A stretch of DNA of 34,535 nt from an uncultured Collinsella sp. (GCA_937950325.1 CALFDJ010000037.1:1-34535); one strand, 5' to 3'. Counted from the first letter of the stretch, positions 11,692-22,151 are shown. Numbers and translations are program-made. The notes: generated by a model not told the origin, from the letters alone.

Positions 11692-12573
11692 TTAATATCC
11701 AACAATAAAGTACGGCAAAAGATTTTTTGCCGTATCTTTGGTGTTTGGACCAAAATACATCCCAGAACCGTTCCAAGCCTGTATCGCTATCCCCCAAGGA
11801 CCGTCAAGATCCCTTGTCCAGAAACCCGATTCAACCTTAAACGAGTTTGAAATAAACAAAGAATTTTGAAAAGCTGCAAATTGCCTGTCTCCTCGGGTAG
11901 TCGCAACATCGGCAATATAATTACCCGCAGGATTAAGGGACGCCAATGGATTATAAATTCCAAGAATTTGAGAAACTGTCGGAACCATACAAGATGCCTG
12001 AACTAGAGCAAGACCAGTAACTCTATCGTTTTGCATAGCCGCCGAAATATTGTGGGCTTTATTAACAAGATAATTTTTAAATATGTTGGGAATACTGTTA
12101 GCAACGTAGTTTGGTAAATCCACGGTATATATCGTCGAATTGGAAAATGGGACATTTTCTTCACCTGATTTGGAATGCCATTTTACATTAGAGGCTCCAG
12201 AAGACGCCATCAAAATCAAATGATTTGATAAATTATTCGCATCCGGTTTTGCCTCGATATCACCGCGATCAGCCGGAATAGTCTTGAAATAATTTATATC
12301 AACAATGTAGTATTTGATACCTCCTTCGGTCCAGTAGTCGCCAATCCATAAATCGTGAAATGTACCATTTTGTACTGCTTCCTGCTGGGCCGAGGTATAA
12401 GTAGTACCTAAATTTTTTCCTCTTATTAATTGACAATGCATACTTGGAATACTATCGAAAAGAGCATAAGTAAGATCCGACTTAGCAATCGTCTTCGTTC
12501 CATTGGATCCATCAAGAAGAAAAACATTATCATCGTCGAGTTCTGTGACAGAAGGATACTCTGTAATCTTCAT
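11692..12573 (-). CDS. Tail fibre / receptor-binding candidate, 293 aa
   Basis: ATG 12573 follows TTAAGGAGGTAGCAA. The N-terminal 35 residues (EYPSVTELDDDNVFLLDGSN) form a short attachment-like module found in phage fibres. The middle carries LWIGDYWTEGGIKYYIVDIN, a motif seen in fibre proteins of gut phages (WIGDYWTxxGxxWRIxxxDY). The C-terminal region is strand-rich with many aromatic and Asn residues and ends YFIVGY, typical of receptor-binding tips. It is probably trimeric and exposed on the tail. Tip identity and receptor cannot be read from sequence. Confidence 0.82.
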   Translation of the reverse strand: MKITEYPSVTELDDDNVFLLDGSNGTKTIAKSDLTYALFDSIPSMHCQLIRGKNLGTTYTSAQQEAVQNGTFHDLWIGDYWTEGGIKYYIVDINYFKTIPADRGDIEAKPDANNLSNHLILMASSGASNVKWHSKSGEENVPFSNSTIYTVDLPNYVANSIPNIFKNYLVNKAHNISAAMQNDRVTGLALVQASCMVPTVSQILGIYNPLASLNPAGNYIADVATTRGDRQFAAFQNSLFISNSFKVESGFWTRDLDGPWGIAIQAWNGSGMYFGPNTKDTAKNLLPYFIVGY

Positions 12574-12584
12574 TTGCTACCTCC

Positions 12585-13391
12585 TTAAGCCGGTTTATAA
12601 ATAAGCGTACCCTCAAGATTGTTACCGGAAGAATCAGAAATATGATTCCCTTCATTGTCATCAATGGTTTGAGGAATAGGATCTCCGTAAAGCAACGAAT
12701 TAACTAGCTGAGTAAGGTCATACAACTGCTGAGTAAGGTTCGCAGCAACGTCTTCATCAAGCGTAATTTTAAGATTATTAAACCAAGTTTCAAACTCAAG
12801 CTGACTCTCAGCCATCCAGTTATCGGTTTCTGACCCCTTCTCCTCTAGAAAATCATCCCACTGACTAGACCACTGTGAAACAAAATTGTCAATGTCCATA
12901 ACTTTGACAACGCCGATAACGAAAGGACACGCTGACGTTCCGACTTGATTAGTTATCTGTGATGTTGTGATTTCTGTTTGCCCCGGAGTTCTTGAAATAT
13001 AGGCAAGAGGATACTGATGCTTAGTTGCTGTATTTGTAAGGGATGGATATGTCGGATTAGCCGAGGTTTCCCCTTGAACAACAAGTATCGAATTAGTACG
13101 AGCATCCTCATCAACTTGAAGAACAACCGCGTCATATCGGTTGTTTATCGCCGGAGCATTTGCTAATGTAAGGGGAATAAGAGAATCATTAAGAGTCCAA
13201 GTGTGGTTAAACCAAGCACGTCCAGTTCCGACAGAAACTGTTAAACCGCTAACGGGCTTGACCATTAAGGCGTCTCCGATAGTTTCATACACGCCATCTC
13301 CGATAACGCCATCAAATATGCTCGACACTTGAACTGCATCATAAACCCTATCGTGGTTAACAGAGTTGTAGAACCCGTAAGTTAGACTCAT
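12585..13391 (-). CDS. Baseplate/receptor-binding structural protein, 268 aa
   Basis: ATG 13391 overlaps the stop of the upstream Gp37-like gene (TAATG), so it is coupled. The N terminus (TYGFYNSVNHDRVYDAVQVS, then SIFDGVIGDGVYETIG) matches a phage structural family placed right after Gp37-like proteins. It continues with a strand-rich domain (VSVGTGRAWFNHTW) and a helical segment (SQWDDFLEEKGSETDNWMAE). The C terminus (EGNHISDSSGNNLEGTLIYK) is small and polar. It probably forms the baseplate connection to the fibres. Confidence 0.83.
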   Translation of the reverse strand: MSLTYGFYNSVNHDRVYDAVQVSSIFDGVIGDGVYETIGDALMVKPVSGLTVSVGTGRAWFNHTWTLNDSLIPLTLANAPAINNRYDAVVLQVDEDARTNSILVVQGETSANPTYPSLTNTATKHQYPLAYISRTPGQTEITTSQITNQVGTSACPFVIGVVKVMDIDNFVSQWSSQWDDFLEEKGSETDNWMAESQLEFETWFNNLKITLDEDVAANLTQQLYDLTQLVNSLLYGDPIPQTIDDNEGNHISDSSGNNLEGTLIYKPA

Positions 13392-14491
13392 TAATTACCT
13401 CCTTCCTCAATAACTGTAAAGGTGGGATACTGTTTTACTTCTGATTCATCTTCAGACCAAATATACTCGGTGATTCGAGATGTAAATATCTGGTCGTACT
13501 CGTTCTCATTTTGAACTATATCGCCCATATAGAAATCAACGCCATACGTAAATGAACGAGAAAGCTCAGCCTCTCCATCAAAGGTCTTAGTAATAATATG
13601 CTCGGTAAGAGCCTCTTTACCTTTCTGAACAAGCTGAGCTCGATACTCGTTAATTGGTATCTCTTCTCCGTCAACTTCTCGACGTACGTCACTTGCCGAA
13701 GTGTACATTTCCCTTCTATCGAGACCGGACCCTCCTCCAGAGTCAATTTCAGCAGAAACAAACTCCTGAGTCGTAATATCCGTGTCAGGATCTGTCTCCT
13801 CGGGTCCTCCAACAAGAGACACCGTCTTATATTCTTTCTTAGAACTATAACAGTTACTGTTCATAAGATTCTCAAAGTTTGGAGAAAATATAATGCATGG
13901 ATTCTCTGACTGATCGTAACTCCTATCAATCCCTGCGTACAAAGAAAATTCGTACGTTCCATCGGTAGGCATTAAAACTCTAAAACCAATGTTGGCTGTT
14001 TTGCAAAGATCGCTTATGACAGTATACAAATCGTCTCCTGTATACTGAGCGTCAACCGTCAAACCGGTTATACGGGAATCAGTCGACTTCCTGAATTGAA
14101 AACCGTTAATTTTACGATTTCCATCCGAGGGGTTGATAAGATTCTCGTTTAAAAGTGTTTCGATGGAATCCTGAAGACTTCCTGATATAGTTTTCTTTCC
14201 CCAGATAACACGACGATCGAGAATGGACTCCAATGAGCGCCCTTTGATAAGAAGTTGAGCGCCAGCTTCTGCATCCGAATCGAGGGTGGTCTCTTCTATG
14301 ATCATCATGTGATCCGAGTCTTCCCTCCAGAGATAATAATCCTCTTGAAAAATATCAAGGTTCTCTCTAGAGGCTAGAACTTTAATCTCGAAATCCCCAC
14401 ATTCCCAAAAGCGATCAGTCCAAATTGTAGATATGAACGTATCCACGATGGCGACGGTCATAAAATTACGATCGAGAACGTAAATATCCAT
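13391..14491 (-). CDS. Gp37-like tail protein (ReqiPepy6 Gp37 family), 366 aa
   Basis: ATG 14491 follows CAGGGGGTGTAGCGT. The N terminus has the typical IYVLDRNFMTVAIVDTFIST and a WTDRFWECGDFEIK block. RSLESILDRRVIW, DLYTVISDLCKTANIGFRVL and a late YKTVSLVGG...EETDPDTD segment follow. All are recognisable from siphovirus ReqiPepy6 Gp37-like proteins, which sit between the distal tail protein and fibres and belong to the tail-tip (Tal-like) hub. Its gene follows the distal tail gene by 3 bp. Hub function is inferred from family and order. Confidence 0.9.
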   Translation of the reverse strand: MDIYVLDRNFMTVAIVDTFISTIWTDRFWECGDFEIKVLASRENLDIFQEDYYLWREDSDHMMIIEETTLDSDAEAGAQLLIKGRSLESILDRRVIWGKKTISGSLQDSIETLLNENLINPSDGNRKINGFQFRKSTDSRITGLTVDAQYTGDDLYTVISDLCKTANIGFRVLMPTDGTYEFSLYAGIDRSYDQSENPCIIFSPNFENLMNSNCYSSKKEYKTVSLVGGPEETDPDTDITTQEFVSAEIDSGGGSGLDRREMYTSASDVRREVDGEEIPINEYRAQLVQKGKEALTEHIITKTFDGEAELSRSFTYGVDFYMGDIVQNENEYDQIFTSRITEYIWSEDESEVKQYPTFTVIEEGGN

Positions 14492-14494
14492 ACG

Positions 14495-15409
14495 CTACAC
14501 CCCCTGGAAGAGGTTCTGAACGTCAAACGTTAGTTGAATATTGGCAGACCCCTCTTCAAGAACATACGCGTACTTATTCTCTCCCTGAGAAAGTTGAAAC
14601 CAAACTGAGCCTCTTCCGATACAGTTAAGAACGTTGATATACTTAGCGTCTCGCATAAGCCGGGCGGATTTTCTTCCCTTAACGGTCGATATTATGAGGT
14701 CATCTCCTGACCTAAGAGCCGAACCAGTAATACCAGCAAGCTTATCTGCATCAATCGTCATGGATTCAAGCGTATCAGAATTGTAAATCGTAATGTCGCC
14801 TACATCACCAAGAGCATGTATCGTAAGAACAAAGCCAGTGTCAACTTCTCCATCGTAATAAAACGTTTCCTCAAACGAGTTTCGAATATTACCGAACTCG
14901 ATTAGATCCTCGGTCAGAGATTCGTTGCTAAAGGGGAATTCAAACAAAGGATCGATTCCAAAATAACTAACGTCAAACTGGCCTTCCTCGCTCACATCAT
15001 CAAACCAAGAGTCGGGGCAAATCACCGAAATCGTGCAACCTTCTCCATCATCTGCGAAAATATCCGGTTCGTTTGACTCAACATATCCGGTCGTTTCGCA
15101 AAGTCTGTAATCGGTTTCCACTCTAATGGTAATAAGCTGCTTTAGAGGAAAATATAAATACGTCTTGTGACGGATTTCCTCAATGTCAATCCCCAAAAAT
15201 GTCAAATGAAAGACAATGTTTCTCTCGGTTCCTCGCGAAGAGTTAAATATAGAACCGTCATACGAAACAATCTCAGTTGTGTTAATGTTGGCACTAACTG
15301 GACCGAGTCCTTCTATCTCAGTGATGGCGAAACCAGAATCGGTAGGCTTTCGAAGCTCCATGACCACGGAATCGCCACGATGGTTCGTAACTGTAACAGT
15401 TTTGATCAT
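14495..15409 (-). CDS. Distal tail protein (siphovirus Dit family), 304 aa
   Basis: ATG 15409 overlaps the stop of the tape measure gene (TAATG), with GGAGGCTTGAAGTA upstream. The N-terminal domain has the sequence pattern of siphovirus tail component proteins: NHRGDSVVMELRKP, then SRGTERNIVFHLTFLGIDIE and a TIRVETDYRLCETTGYVE block. The C-terminal half is a strand-rich domain with ITIYNSDTLESMTID. Dit forms the hexameric ring joining the tail tube to the baseplate. The position directly after the tape measure gene is the classical one. Confidence 0.9.
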   Translation of the reverse strand: MIKTVTVTNHRGDSVVMELRKPTDSGFAITEIEGLGPVSANINTTEIVSYDGSIFNSSRGTERNIVFHLTFLGIDIEEIRHKTYLYFPLKQLITIRVETDYRLCETTGYVESNEPDIFADDGEGCTISVICPDSWFDDVSEEGQFDVSYFGIDPLFEFPFSNESLTEDLIEFGNIRNSFEETFYYDGEVDTGFVLTIHALGDVGDITIYNSDTLESMTIDADKLAGITGSALRSGDDLIISTVKGRKSARLMRDAKYINVLNCIGRGSVWFQLSQGENKYAYVLEEGSANIQLTFDVQNLFQGV

Positions 15410-18400
15410 TACTTCAAGCCTCCGTTCTTAAGTCTCGATAGCTGGTTTCGTGTCTGACGATAAATGTCGATCGAAGAAAGTGCCTTAGGAGAATAGTTAT
15501 ACTGGTTGAGCGTAACGTTTGCACCAGTATTCACTCCATTTTGACTTTGCGGATACTTCGCCATCTGTGCATCGACAATTCTAGCGTTAATACCGTCTAT
15601 CTGAGCAACAACGGCAGACGATGTTTTGAATCCCTGATTGAGAATTCGCGCACTATCGCTCATGGCCTTGGTGTCGATAACTGGAACGATTCTCGGTTTG
15701 ATGGTAAAATCGTCATCAAGCGTATTAATCGCGGCAACAGCCATTCGAACACCGTCAACTGCCGAGGTACCCATCTTGTTGCCAATTCCACCAGCAACCT
15801 CAACAAAGGGCTTAAACCCATTAGCGAAGCCCATACCAGCAAACTCACCAATACGAGCCATAACTCGAGAAGGAGAATGCTCGTTAAGAGCCTGCTGAGC
15901 AGCAGTGGCTGCGGCATTGGCCATCGCGGCCGCTTCGATGCGGGAAAGATATGCCGAATCTCGGATACCATTTGAGAAGCCTCGAGCAAGGTTTGCACCA
16001 GTATCGTAGAACGTCTGATAGTGGTTTCCAAGACCGCTTACCGCAGCATTAACAACAGCAGAGACAGCATTCGATACCGCAGAAGTAGAGTTACTAATTC
16101 CAATAGCATAAGCAGTGATGGAATTCGAACCGGTGCTCTGGAAGTCGATGTCCTTCTGAGAAATGGTCGTCTTCATGTTATCAACGATCATCATGATGGC
16201 TCCATTAGGAGCAGACTGTCCATTTTGAATTCCTGTGGCAAGCGTACCCATAAGATTGGTTCCCGCATCGGCGAGAGACGCGTTTTGGAATACAGCAACG
16301 AGCCCGTCAAGAGAAATTTGTCCGAGTTGCTGAGCGGCAGTGGTGAATGAAGTTACTCCGCTGGTATCGAATCCAATGAGATCGCCCATAAAACTCTTAA
16401 GACTATTGAGATTGTTTATCGAATTGCTCATGAGACCCTGATCGACACCCGAAATCTTCCAATAGTAGTCGCTCAAAGCCTGACCGACATCGGTCATCTT
16501 CTTGATGTTTTCCACACCGGTTGTGTCAAGATCGACAGCATTTTTCATAAGCTGAACAATGGTGTTGACTCGATTAGTCGCCGTGGTTATGGCTCCAAAA
16601 TCAACCTGTGCAATCTTACCTCCGAAATCAACCAAAGCCTGACCAAATGTCGTAAGCTGCTCGGAGAACCCAGAAAGATCCTGCTTGTTTCCACCGGCAA
16701 GCCAGCCAAAGACGCTATCCTTATCACCAAGGCTGTTTGACAGATCAGACAGAGCCTGTCCGGCAGCAACGGAATTCTGAATCGATCCGGTATCGAGACC
16801 GGCAACCACAACAGAATACATCTTAAGGCCAAGACCGAATGCGACAAGCTGAGAACCAAACGTTCCAAGATCCGTATTCTCACCAAATATCGCCTGAGAA
16901 AGACCGCCTTCCTTGGGAAGCGTCGCAGCGAGATCGCTGAGAGCCTGACCTGCTTGAGCAGACGCCACGATGGACGCGGGATCAATACCAGCAGTTGCGA
17001 TAGAATAAGCCTTAATAGCAAGACCAAAAGCAACAAGCTGTGCACCAAACTCGTCAAGATCGGTACTCTCGCCAAATATCGCCTGAGCTAAGCCGCCTTC
17101 CTTGGGAAGATTAGCAGCAAGAGAAGCCAGAGCTTGTCCGGCAGTAGCCGCGGCCGTAACTGCTTCGGTATTAATACCCGAAACAACGTTCGAGAATTGA
17201 ACAACCGCTTCGCCAAACGGAATAAGCTGCTGAGCAAATTCTCCGATACTGCGACCACCTGATAGGAACGATCCTATTGCTTCGACAACGTTGGCTCCAG
17301 TCAAAGCAAGAATACAAGCGGCAAGCGATCCAACACTTTCGACAATGGACGGATTTATCATTTGAGCGCCAACAATAAAAGGCATCAGATTCATCATAAA
17401 CTGAGACAAACTTGTTGCAACTTGTGGAAGCGTTGACGTTGCACCCTCAAGAATACCTCCGACAAAGCCTCCGATAAACTGACCAATTGCAGTACCCAAG
17501 GACTGAAGAAGATCTCCGCCGCTGTTGATAAACTCAGATACACCAGTGGCTTGCTGCAAAGCGCCTAAAGCCGCGATAATTGCTCCGACCTCTATTGCAA
17601 AAGCTGCCACACCGGCTGCACCAGCCATAGCACCAGGAATCATTCCCTTGATAAGGTTGAAAGCAACAATAAGACCAGAAAGGCCTGCCAGTACAGCAAC
17701 ACCAGTCTCGATTGCCTGACCGGATTCGGTCCATCCGGAAAGAGCTTTCTGAATCTCAGTAATGATTCCGCCAACTAATCCGCTGATCGCAGGGATAAGC
17801 TCTCCAAGTCGAGAAGTAACCGTATTGAGCATCTGAATCAAGAAATCAATTAAGAAATCGGCCATCTGAGGAAGATACTCAAGGGAAGACTCCATCGTAG
17901 CCATCAGGACTTTGAACAACGAATCTGCTAATTCTGGTGCAATTTCAGTAAGAACTCCAAGCGCGCCAAGAAGAATCGTCTTGAATGATTCCATGAGGCT
18001 TGTGATTATCTCGGGTATCGCTTCAGCTATGCCAATAACAAGAGACTTCAGAGTCTCAACCATCATTTCGGCATTCTCTTTACCAACAGAACCTAACGCA
18101 GTAAGACCCGCAATAAGAACCGTTATACCAAGAGAAACCGCCATGCAAGAAAGACCCAAAGATATAATTGATGCAGAAAGCGATAAGATAGAAGGCAGCA
18201 TGGGTCTTAGAAGTTTTGCAGCGACATACAGAGTCGTAAAAGTTCCGGCTAGAATAGCAAGGCCAGTCGCAGCCTTAGCAGGATCAAGACTCGACAAAGT
18301 CATAAGAGCACCAGCAAGACCGGTAAGCATAGATATAAGGCCAACGCCAAGAACGAAAGAACCAGCGCCAAGAACTGCAAACGAAGCACCTAATGTAATG

Positions 18401-21400
18401 AGCGATCCCGCAAATTTATAAATAGATGGGATGATCGGCTTTAAAATCTTTACCGCGAGGCCAACGATAGTCAATGTGCCTGCTAATGCAGTAAGACTTA
18501 CCGCAACACCGACGACTCCGGCAGAAGAAATAAGTATGATGGCAGACGCTAAAACAACAAGAGCAGCAGAAAGCAGCGTAAGAGTAATAGCTGAAGCAGA
18601 TTTTCCCTTTACGGCATCGAGTCCGATACTAAGAGATTTCATTGCTCCACCAAAAGCAATCATTGATGCAATTGCCTGCTCTATACTAAGTCCCGAGAGT
18701 TTCACTATTGCATCGGCAGCTTGATTCAGCGTGTTGGCAACAATTGGCATCGCTACAGAAATAGCTGCCATGTCACCAAGTTCTATTTTGTCAAGTTCCC
18801 GCACCATGTCCATAATAAGATCGAACACAACTTGCATAGAAACTATCGCTAATATGGTGCTCTTAAATTCCATACTACCTAGTTTTGTTAACGCATCGGC
18901 AGCCGTATTTAAGATGCCAACTAAACTCGGAATGCTCCAACCGAGCGCACCGATTTTTCCGAGGTCCATCTTAAGAAGCGGATCTAAGAAATGAGTAAGC
19001 GTTTGAAATACTGCTCCCATTCCAATAATTGAAGATATCATTCGATCTGGACTAATCTCTGCCATTTTAGCTAATGCTGGAACGAATGCATTCAGGGCTA
19101 CGGAAATCGCAAGGATTCCTATAGATGCAGACAACATCGTTGTTGCCGTCGGAAGCAGCCTAGTAAATATGGCAAGTTCGGCCAATGATGCACCGACTCC
19201 GATTAAGCCCTGTGCAATTGTGGGAAGTGGCATTACTCCGAACTTTTCAACTGCCGACTGAAGAATCATTAACGAACCAGAAATTAGAACAACAGAAGCA
19301 GCCGCAGAAAACATGCCCGACGATTCAACTAGTCGCGAAAACGCAGCCATTTCAAGCATAAGAGCGCCGATAGCACCAATGCCTTTGATAAGCACATCGG
19401 AACTCAAATATCCCAAATCATCGACAGCAGTCGCAAGAAGTCGAATAGCCGCCGCCATAAGAATAAGCTGAATTGCTCCCTTGGCTATATCGTCGCCGTG
19501 ACTTAATGCTTTAGAAAGAGCCAGCATTACGGTAGCTAAGCCAGCAATGCCTAAAACTCCATTTTGAATTTGATCCGGATTGAGATCCGAAATCTTCTTC
19601 AATGCTCCGGCTAAAATCGAAATTGCAGCTGCCATAGCGATCATGGTACCGATTCCGGTAAGCTGTTCCATGTTTGTGTTAAGTTTTGTGAACAGAGTCA
19701 TCGAACCAATGAGCTCCGCAAACAGAACAGTAAGAGCACCAAGAGAATCGGTAAGTCTTTCAGGATCGATAGAAGCAAGTACGGTAATTGACGCAACAAG
19801 AATTGCAACAGCGGCAGCAATCTTAAGAAGAATGTCGGTCTTGATGTTTGTCTGCCAGGTCTCAAGAGAGCCTCGAACAGTATCGAGAGTTCCTGTGACA
19901 CTCTCGCTCACACTACCGAACGTATCTTTGATCATATCTAAAAGACCAGAGGAAGAATCCTCCATAGTTCCAGTTAAATGATCAAACCAGTTTTTGGCCG
20001 AAACGATCAAACCAGAAAGCATCGTCGAATTAAATACATCTATCAAAGATCCAAAATCAGCCGTTCCGAGAACATCGCCTATTCCTGAAGTTATATTGGA
20101 CAAAGCATTAACAATTGCTCCACCCAAACTACTAAGAAAATTAATTACACCACTGAACATACTTGTAAATTTAGTAAGTCCAGCCGAAGAGAACTCAGTT
20201 ATCGCACTAAACGCTTTACCGAGAGCTTCTCCAACAACGTTTAACACCGTTCCAAACGCATTGGTCTGCGTTATTGCATTAGAAATGTTTGTTAGGAAGC
20301 CGCCCAATGAAGCACCGAATTTGAGAAGGTTATCGAATCCTCCTGCTGCGCCCTTCACAAAAGAAAATATCCCGCTCATGACGCTGCTGAGAATTGTTCC
20401 GACCGTCTTTACGACGGAAAACACTCCCTTAAAAGTCTCCTTGAGATTATTTGCAGCAGTTTCGTCTAAGATCAGACCAGCAGTGAATTCCTTAAATTGA
20501 TTCGTGAGATTAACTAACGTTTCGACGGTCATGGGAGGAAATATCTCGCTAAAGGCCTCTTTAATCGGAGTTATAACACTCAATAAAGCGTTAAAAGCAT
20601 TAGTTAAACCCTCAATAAGAGCAGCTCGTCCGCCAGAATCTTTCCATCCTTGCAAGAGACTGTTTCGAGCATCCGCGGATTGCTGTACAGCGGCTCCGAT
20701 TACGTTGTTTATGTTGGTAAATAGCTCTGTTGCTTCGTCAAAGTCACCAAATAAGATTTCCCAAGTATTGGTCCATCCAGAACCAATGGCTTCCATGGTC
20801 GTATCGATAAGCTGGGTAAAGGTTCTAACCTTTGTTGCCGCTTCCTCAGCATCTTGCGCTAGCGCCATGATTTCGTCAGCTTGCGCTTCTGTATAGCCCT
20901 GGGCCAGGAGCTCTTCTCGAGAATATGCACCAGAAATCTGCTTTAATGTCTCGGTAAGAACCTCGGTTGTAAGCCATTGACCTTTCGTAAGCGACTCTCG
21001 GAACGTTCCATATGTTTCGATAGCCTTATTCGCGCCAGTTCCCAATAATTCGGAAGTTCGAATAAGAGCGTCTTGGAACACCTTACCGCCCATACCAGCA
21101 TTAACAACCGAGTTCCAGTCCATAAGGGAAACTTTACCTGCCGCCAACGCCTGCGACAACTGATACATCGCGGTAGATGCTTGCTGAGAAGAAGAACCAG
21201 AAACAGCTGCAAGGTTTGCAATACCCTTAATAGCAGCAGTTGATTGTTCCAGACCAACACCAGCGGCAGTAAACGTACCGATGTTTTTGGTCATCTCGGT
21301 AAAGTTATAAATCGTTTTATCAGCGTAATCGTTAAGCTCGTCAAGAGCGCCGTTTACTTGCTCTAAATTCGTTCCTTCCCAACGGGTATTTGAAAGAATC

Positions 21401-21765
21401 GTTTGAATGGAACGCATCTGAGTTTCATACTCTTGAAAACCGCTCGTAATGGGCTGAATAGCAAACTGGTTAACCATATTACGCCCGGCATTAACAACCG
21501 AATTGGTAATATTGGCTAAAGCGGTAGTCGCCACAACTTGAAGATTACTAAATTTGACGTGGATTGCGTCGATAGCGCTCCCCATTGGGTTGAAGTTAAT
21601 CTTCTTAGACGCATTATCGATGCTCTTAAACCCGGAATCAGCATTCTTAAACCGAAGAGCTTGCTTGAGTTTATCGAGTGTAGACATGGAGGTTTTGACG
21701 TTGTTCTCAAAATTTTTATTGTCAAACTCCATAGAAACTATTCGTTCATCGACTTCTTTGCTCAT
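15409..21765 (-). CDS. Tape measure protein, 2118 aa
   Basis: The start is ATG 21765 (MSKEVDERIVSMEFDNKNFE) with GGAGGTAACTCGGTT upstream; it overlaps the stop of the gp10-like gene. Residues about 65-260 are the conserved tape measure N-terminal domain (FQEYETQMRSIQTILSNTRW, VSLMDWNSVVNAGMGGKVFQ). Residues about 620-1250 hold many hydrophobic membrane-like segments. A helical region with LMESFKTILLGALGVLTEIA follows, then a 63-residue tandem repeat (about 1500-1755) and a C-terminal region with HSPSRVMARIGEFAGMGF. By the usual rule of about 0.15 nm per residue the tail would be near 300 nm. It sets tail length and is ejected during infection. Confidence 0.96.
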   Translation of the reverse strand: MSKEVDERIVSMEFDNKNFENNVKTSMSTLDKLKQALRFKNADSGFKSIDNASKKINFNPMGSAIDAIHVKFSNLQVVATTALANITNSVVNAGRNMVNQFAIQPITSGFQEYETQMRSIQTILSNTRWEGTNLEQVNGALDELNDYADKTIYNFTEMTKNIGTFTAAGVGLEQSTAAIKGIANLAAVSGSSSQQASTAMYQLSQALAAGKVSLMDWNSVVNAGMGGKVFQDALIRTSELLGTGANKAIETYGTFRESLTKGQWLTTEVLTETLKQISGAYSREELLAQGYTEAQADEIMALAQDAEEAATKVRTFTQLIDTTMEAIGSGWTNTWEILFGDFDEATELFTNINNVIGAAVQQSADARNSLLQGWKDSGGRAALIEGLTNAFNALLSVITPIKEAFSEIFPPMTVETLVNLTNQFKEFTAGLILDETAANNLKETFKGVFSVVKTVGTILSSVMSGIFSFVKGAAGGFDNLLKFGASLGGFLTNISNAITQTNAFGTVLNVVGEALGKAFSAITEFSSAGLTKFTSMFSGVINFLSSLGGAIVNALSNITSGIGDVLGTADFGSLIDVFNSTMLSGLIVSAKNWFDHLTGTMEDSSSGLLDMIKDTFGSVSESVTGTLDTVRGSLETWQTNIKTDILLKIAAAVAILVASITVLASIDPERLTDSLGALTVLFAELIGSMTLFTKLNTNMEQLTGIGTMIAMAAAISILAGALKKISDLNPDQIQNGVLGIAGLATVMLALSKALSHGDDIAKGAIQLILMAAAIRLLATAVDDLGYLSSDVLIKGIGAIGALMLEMAAFSRLVESSGMFSAAASVVLISGSLMILQSAVEKFGVMPLPTIAQGLIGVGASLAELAIFTRLLPTATTMLSASIGILAISVALNAFVPALAKMAEISPDRMISSIIGMGAVFQTLTHFLDPLLKMDLGKIGALGWSIPSLVGILNTAADALTKLGSMEFKSTILAIVSMQVVFDLIMDMVRELDKIELGDMAAISVAMPIVANTLNQAADAIVKLSGLSIEQAIASMIAFGGAMKSLSIGLDAVKGKSASAITLTLLSAALVVLASAIILISSAGVVGVAVSLTALAGTLTIVGLAVKILKPIIPSIYKFAGSLITLGASFAVLGAGSFVLGVGLISMLTGLAGALMTLSSLDPAKAATGLAILAGTFTTLYVAAKLLRPMLPSILSLSASIISLGLSCMAVSLGITVLIAGLTALGSVGKENAEMMVETLKSLVIGIAEAIPEIITSLMESFKTILLGALGVLTEIAPELADSLFKVLMATMESSLEYLPQMADFLIDFLIQMLNTVTSRLGELIPAISGLVGGIITEIQKALSGWTESGQAIETGVAVLAGLSGLIVAFNLIKGMIPGAMAGAAGVAAFAIEVGAIIAALGALQQATGVSEFINSGGDLLQSLGTAIGQFIGGFVGGILEGATSTLPQVATSLSQFMMNLMPFIVGAQMINPSIVESVGSLAACILALTGANVVEAIGSFLSGGRSIGEFAQQLIPFGEAVVQFSNVVSGINTEAVTAAATAGQALASLAANLPKEGGLAQAIFGESTDLDEFGAQLVAFGLAIKAYSIATAGIDPASIVASAQAGQALSDLAATLPKEGGLSQAIFGENTDLGTFGSQLVAFGLGLKMYSVVVAGLDTGSIQNSVAAGQALSDLSNSLGDKDSVFGWLAGGNKQDLSGFSEQLTTFGQALVDFGGKIAQVDFGAITTATNRVNTIVQLMKNAVDLDTTGVENIKKMTDVGQALSDYYWKISGVDQGLMSNSINNLNSLKSFMGDLIGFDTSGVTSFTTAAQQLGQISLDGLVAVFQNASLADAGTNLMGTLATGIQNGQSAPNGAIMMIVDNMKTTISQKDIDFQSTGSNSITAYAIGISNSTSAVSNAVSAVVNAAVSGLGNHYQTFYDTGANLARGFSNGIRDSAYLSRIEAAAMANAAATAAQQALNEHSPSRVMARIGEFAGMGFANGFKPFVEVAGGIGNKMGTSAVDGVRMAVAAINTLDDDFTIKPRIVPVIDTKAMSDSARILNQGFKTSSAVVAQIDGINARIVDAQMAKYPQSQNGVNTGANVTLNQYNYSPKALSSIDIYRQTRNQLSRLKNGGLK
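16500..17270 (-). repeat. Tandem 63-aa repeat inside the tape measure gene
   Basis: About four units of 63-65 codons share FGxQLVxFG, YSxxxAGxDxxSI, AGQALSDLAxxLPKEGGL and QAIFGE. The two central units are close at DNA level: CCAAATATCGCCTGAG occurs at 16883 and 17072, 189 bp apart. The outer units are more diverged. Boundaries are approximate. Confidence 0.85.
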
Positions 21766-22139
21766 AACCGAGTTACCTCCCTCCAAGCGGCGTCAGCAAG
21801 TTTGTCGAATATCGGTTGGATGGCTGGATTTATATAATCTCTTCCCTCAACCCAACCACCTGTCCCGGTACCATGTCCGTATTGGAGAATTATAGCAATA
21901 TTAACTCCGTTATTAACATTCGAGTTACAGAAATTAATCTTAATGTTTCCATTTTGATTGTCAACAGTAAAATACCACGAAGAAGCCGTTCGTCCGCTAT
22001 CAACCGGAGTAGCGGAAGAGAGAGCTGCAACTCCAGCGTTTCCATACTTTTCGGCTATTTCCACCTTTGATGCTTTCTGCAATTTTTTGAAATAATTAGT
22101 AGCTTTCGAAAAGTCTCCTTTGGATGTGAGCTTCAGCAT
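21762..22139 (-). CDS. HK97 gp10-like tail/neck protein, 125 aa
   Basis: ATG 22139 follows AAAGGAGGAGAG. The pattern LSSATPVDSGRTASSWYFTV, then INIAIILQYGHGTGTGGWVE-like sequence (here NGVNIAIILQYGHGTG) and a C-terminal helix is that of HK97 gp10-family proteins. These act at the head-tail interface or in tail assembly. Here the gene lies directly before the tape measure gene and overlaps it (ATGA), later than in most phages, where gp10 precedes the tail tube. That placement supports a tail-assembly role. Confidence 0.85.
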   Translation of the reverse strand: MLKLTSKGDFSKATNYFKKLQKASKVEIAEKYGNAGVAALSSATPVDSGRTASSWYFTVDNQNGNIKINFCNSNVNNGVNIAIILQYGHGTGTGGWVEGRDYINPAIQPIFDKLADAAWREVTRL

Positions 22140-22151
22140 CTCTCCTCCTTT

